From NCBI RefSeq assembly GCF_905220365.1, contig NC_061130.1, forward strand, positions 6,083,501 through 6,147,500: a DNA stretch of 64,000 nucleotides, in the 5' to 3' direction. This document shows, piece by piece, positions 61,871 to 64,000 of the stretch. The stretch is from Vanessa cardui (Eukaryota > Arthropoda > Insecta > Lepidoptera > Nymphalidae). How positions within the stretch are numbered: position 1 is the stretch's first letter; each line of letters opens with the position of its first letter. Both the position numbers and the translations under genes were made by a program. The notes under the pieces were generated by a model. The model was given only the letters and a program-made list of their open reading frames with translations. It had not been told where the DNA came from and searched no databases.

Positions 61871-62395
61871 TTCCGTCGTTATATTCTCAGTTGCACTCTG
61901 GAGTCTAGGGTTTATAATGCGTAATTACTGTCGGCTTCTAGATTTTAATAGGGCTTTGGGAAATTGTAAGATAAAGTATCTTGCTCTCGTAAGAATCGTA
62001 TTATATATAATTTCTATGATTACATTAGTTTTAAAAGTTATTTTTACGATGTTTCTGAGTCTGGAAAGATTTTTACGACGCTTTGGTACAAGACGGAACA
62101 GTTTTTAGTACATTGAATGGTGGTGCTATATTTTTGATCCATTCGTATATCCTGGATTCCATGTTATTTAAATTGTTGCGGATTATAGCTTATGATGGTA
62201 ACAAGTAACAACATACCATCGCGAAAATAAGTATAGCAAATATTACAACAAAAAATATATCAAGCGAATGTAAAAAAGAAACAAGTATTTATATTACGAT
62301 AACTTAAACAAAGTCTCGAAATGGGGCTGACTAAACCTCGTCCACTTCAACCCCAATAAGACACAAGTTTGCGCGTTACCCCAGTACCAGTACCA
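61871..62395. other. Non-coding stretch
   Basis: Nothing recognised. Confidence 0.35.
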
Positions 62396-62740
62396 GCTCC
62401 TTCCATTTGACCGTATCCATCGTAGAGCGGCTCGAATTATCGACGATCAAGCACTTTCCGATTAGCTTGATCCCTTGGTTTTGCGTAGAGATGAAGAATG
62501 GCCCGAGGAATTGTTCGGATTAAACCCGGCTGCTGAATTTCACTGTCGGACATCTCGTCAAAATTTGAAATTCCACACCCACCATCTTTTCAATTCATCA
62601 AATCCACAACAGCGCGTTTTTCAAGACCTTTTCTACTTCGCACAACCACTCTGTGAAACTCGGTTTCGCCGGCGCTTTTTCCAAACCGATACGATTTGGG
62701 AAACCGGAAACGCACTTGCAAGCCCTCCGGTGTTGTAGAT
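62396..62740 (+). pseudogene. LINE ORF2 C-terminal fragment
   Basis: Decayed C-terminal part of a LINE ORF2. Relatives read RAARIIxDP..LxPLxLRRD, GECSEELFxLxPAAEFxxRTSRQ and HPHH. Here one sees HRRAARIIDDQ (62413 on), a stop, VLRRDEEWPEELFGLNPAAE, FHCRTSRQNLKFHTHH, and finally TGNALASPPVL before the stop. A block of about 15 residues before EELFG is deleted. No catalytic motifs remain. Confidence 0.7.
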
Positions 62741-64000
62741 GTCTATAACACAAAAAAAAAAAAACAGCAAACTATTGTCACACGGAAATCACCGTTAAAT
62801 TGAAAGAAACCACAATGGTTTTTGACACTTCAAAATGTAAACATATGTTGAATGAATATTTATTTTCTTCAAATTATTATAAGTAGGTGAGCTGGCACTG
62901 GCCACCTCTTGAGTTCACCTGAAATCACGAATACGGCATTAATATTTGGAAGTAAGAAGATATGTCGCTTGTGCCGGTAGTTATGTACGTAGTGCTTTTC
63001 TTATCTTTTTTTCTATTAATATTAGTAAAAGTTTATTAGTAATCTTTAATTAGACTATTCTGAAGTTTCCCGTCTAAAATCTAAAACCAGACTATATTGT
63101 TAAGTAGTGTCAATATTTCAAGTACTATGGGAAAATCCACTTAGAGTTTGAGAAGGTTTTGATATATTCAAGTTTGCTATATATAGCCAAGTTTATAATA
63201 AGTTGTTCAATAAGATCGAACAAATTTATTCTAATATCTTTATTAATTTACATGCGTAAATATATTATACAAAATGTATGTATAATGAACCAATTATTGT
63301 TATTTGTTATATTTTTATTCAAAACAAAACGACGTTCGTACTCGGTACAATAAGAGTTTTGTAATTAAATACTTCCGTCAAATCTAAATTAATATGAAAA
63401 TCGAGATAAAAGAAAAAACAGATAAATCGTACGTACATATTATAATATAATCTATGAAGTATATTTTGACGCGTGTTAAGGTTAACAATAATTATGTTAG
63501 TTTAAAGTAGTTTCACATTTTTTTTCAATTATTAGTAACATTATCCAATTAGATATTTGCTGGAATAAAAATAAAATTGATCTAAAATATGAGTCATCAA
63601 TACGATGAGTTACATTAAAACCAGTCCAGCAATATTTAAGTGCGCGCTCGTACAAATAAATAATATCAGAATAATATTTACTAACAAAATATACTTTCTT
63701 AATCAATTTATTAGCTGTTAATTTAATATTATATGTAATATATAAAAACTTCCAATATAATTATCATTTATCATAATGAAAATAGTTATAACATGTTTGC
63801 GTAGGCAATATATGATTAACTTTGTCTTTAACTCAAATTATATTATAAATCACGAGAGTGATCACGAGGACTCTCTCATAGTATGACAGGGAGGAAATCC
63901 GAAGCAATCAAGAGAGTTTATGCGCAAAATTAACAAATATATGAGTCGAGCACGAGCACGGCGGTATGAACGCAGCAAACATCCAAGCATTGTTAAAACA
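62741..64000. other. Non-coding stretch to window end
   Basis: AT-rich; no exon or named repeat recognised. The last 150 bases are richer in GA and could belong to something outside the window. Confidence 0.35.

Overview
The window looks like AT-rich nuclear DNA from a lepidopteran insect, most likely a butterfly or moth. Three things point there: a spliced acyl-CoA desaturase of the lepidopteran pheromone/fatty-acid type, many copies of tRNA-derived SINEs with (GTT)n tails, and CR1/Zenon-like and Jockey-group LINEs with 3' ends familiar from Lepidoptera. There are no operons, true tRNA or rRNA genes, or CRISPR arrays. Family names are from memory; no database search was run.

The one convincing host gene is on the minus strand, from 17999 down to 7316. 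Six coding exons (17690-17999, 12544-12674, 10059-10270, 9595-9780, 8525-8694, 7316-7434) join with matching phases and GT/AG borders into a 375-residue desaturase. It has all three histidine boxes (HRLWSH, HRVHH, HNYHH) and the signature tetrapeptide KSVE. Exons 4 and 6 are not obvious as open frames and were found by splice phase and family similarity. The introns hold SINE and LINE debris, including a near-complete SINE 82 bases past the end of exon 5.

Region by region: 115-2060 is a 5'-truncated LINE with a frameshifted reverse transcriptase. 2061-7190 is non-coding with few recognisable repeats. 7194-17999 is the desaturase gene. 18000-32300 is intergenic with SINEs, microsatellites and several long inverted repeats (20864-20929, 26861-26924, 31613-31700). 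32343-38000 holds a second SINE family, a LINE 3' end and degraded repeats. 38011-38469 is a three-copy 153-bp tandem repeat in which every copy carries a CRE-containing palindrome. 39104-41416 is a 2.3-kb element with 22-bp terminal inverted repeats, a broken coding remnant and many copies of a short internal motif. 42280-47080 is dense in SINEs, one of them nested in an older repeat. 50448-54752 is an apparently complete CR1-like LINE on the minus strand with two intact, overlapping ORFs. 54790-64000 is intergenic with LINE and SINE remnants.

The most noteworthy items are the reconstructed KSVE desaturase, the CRE-palindrome triplication, the TIR element with its internal motif, the perfect 36-bp inverted repeat, and the intact CR1-like LINE.
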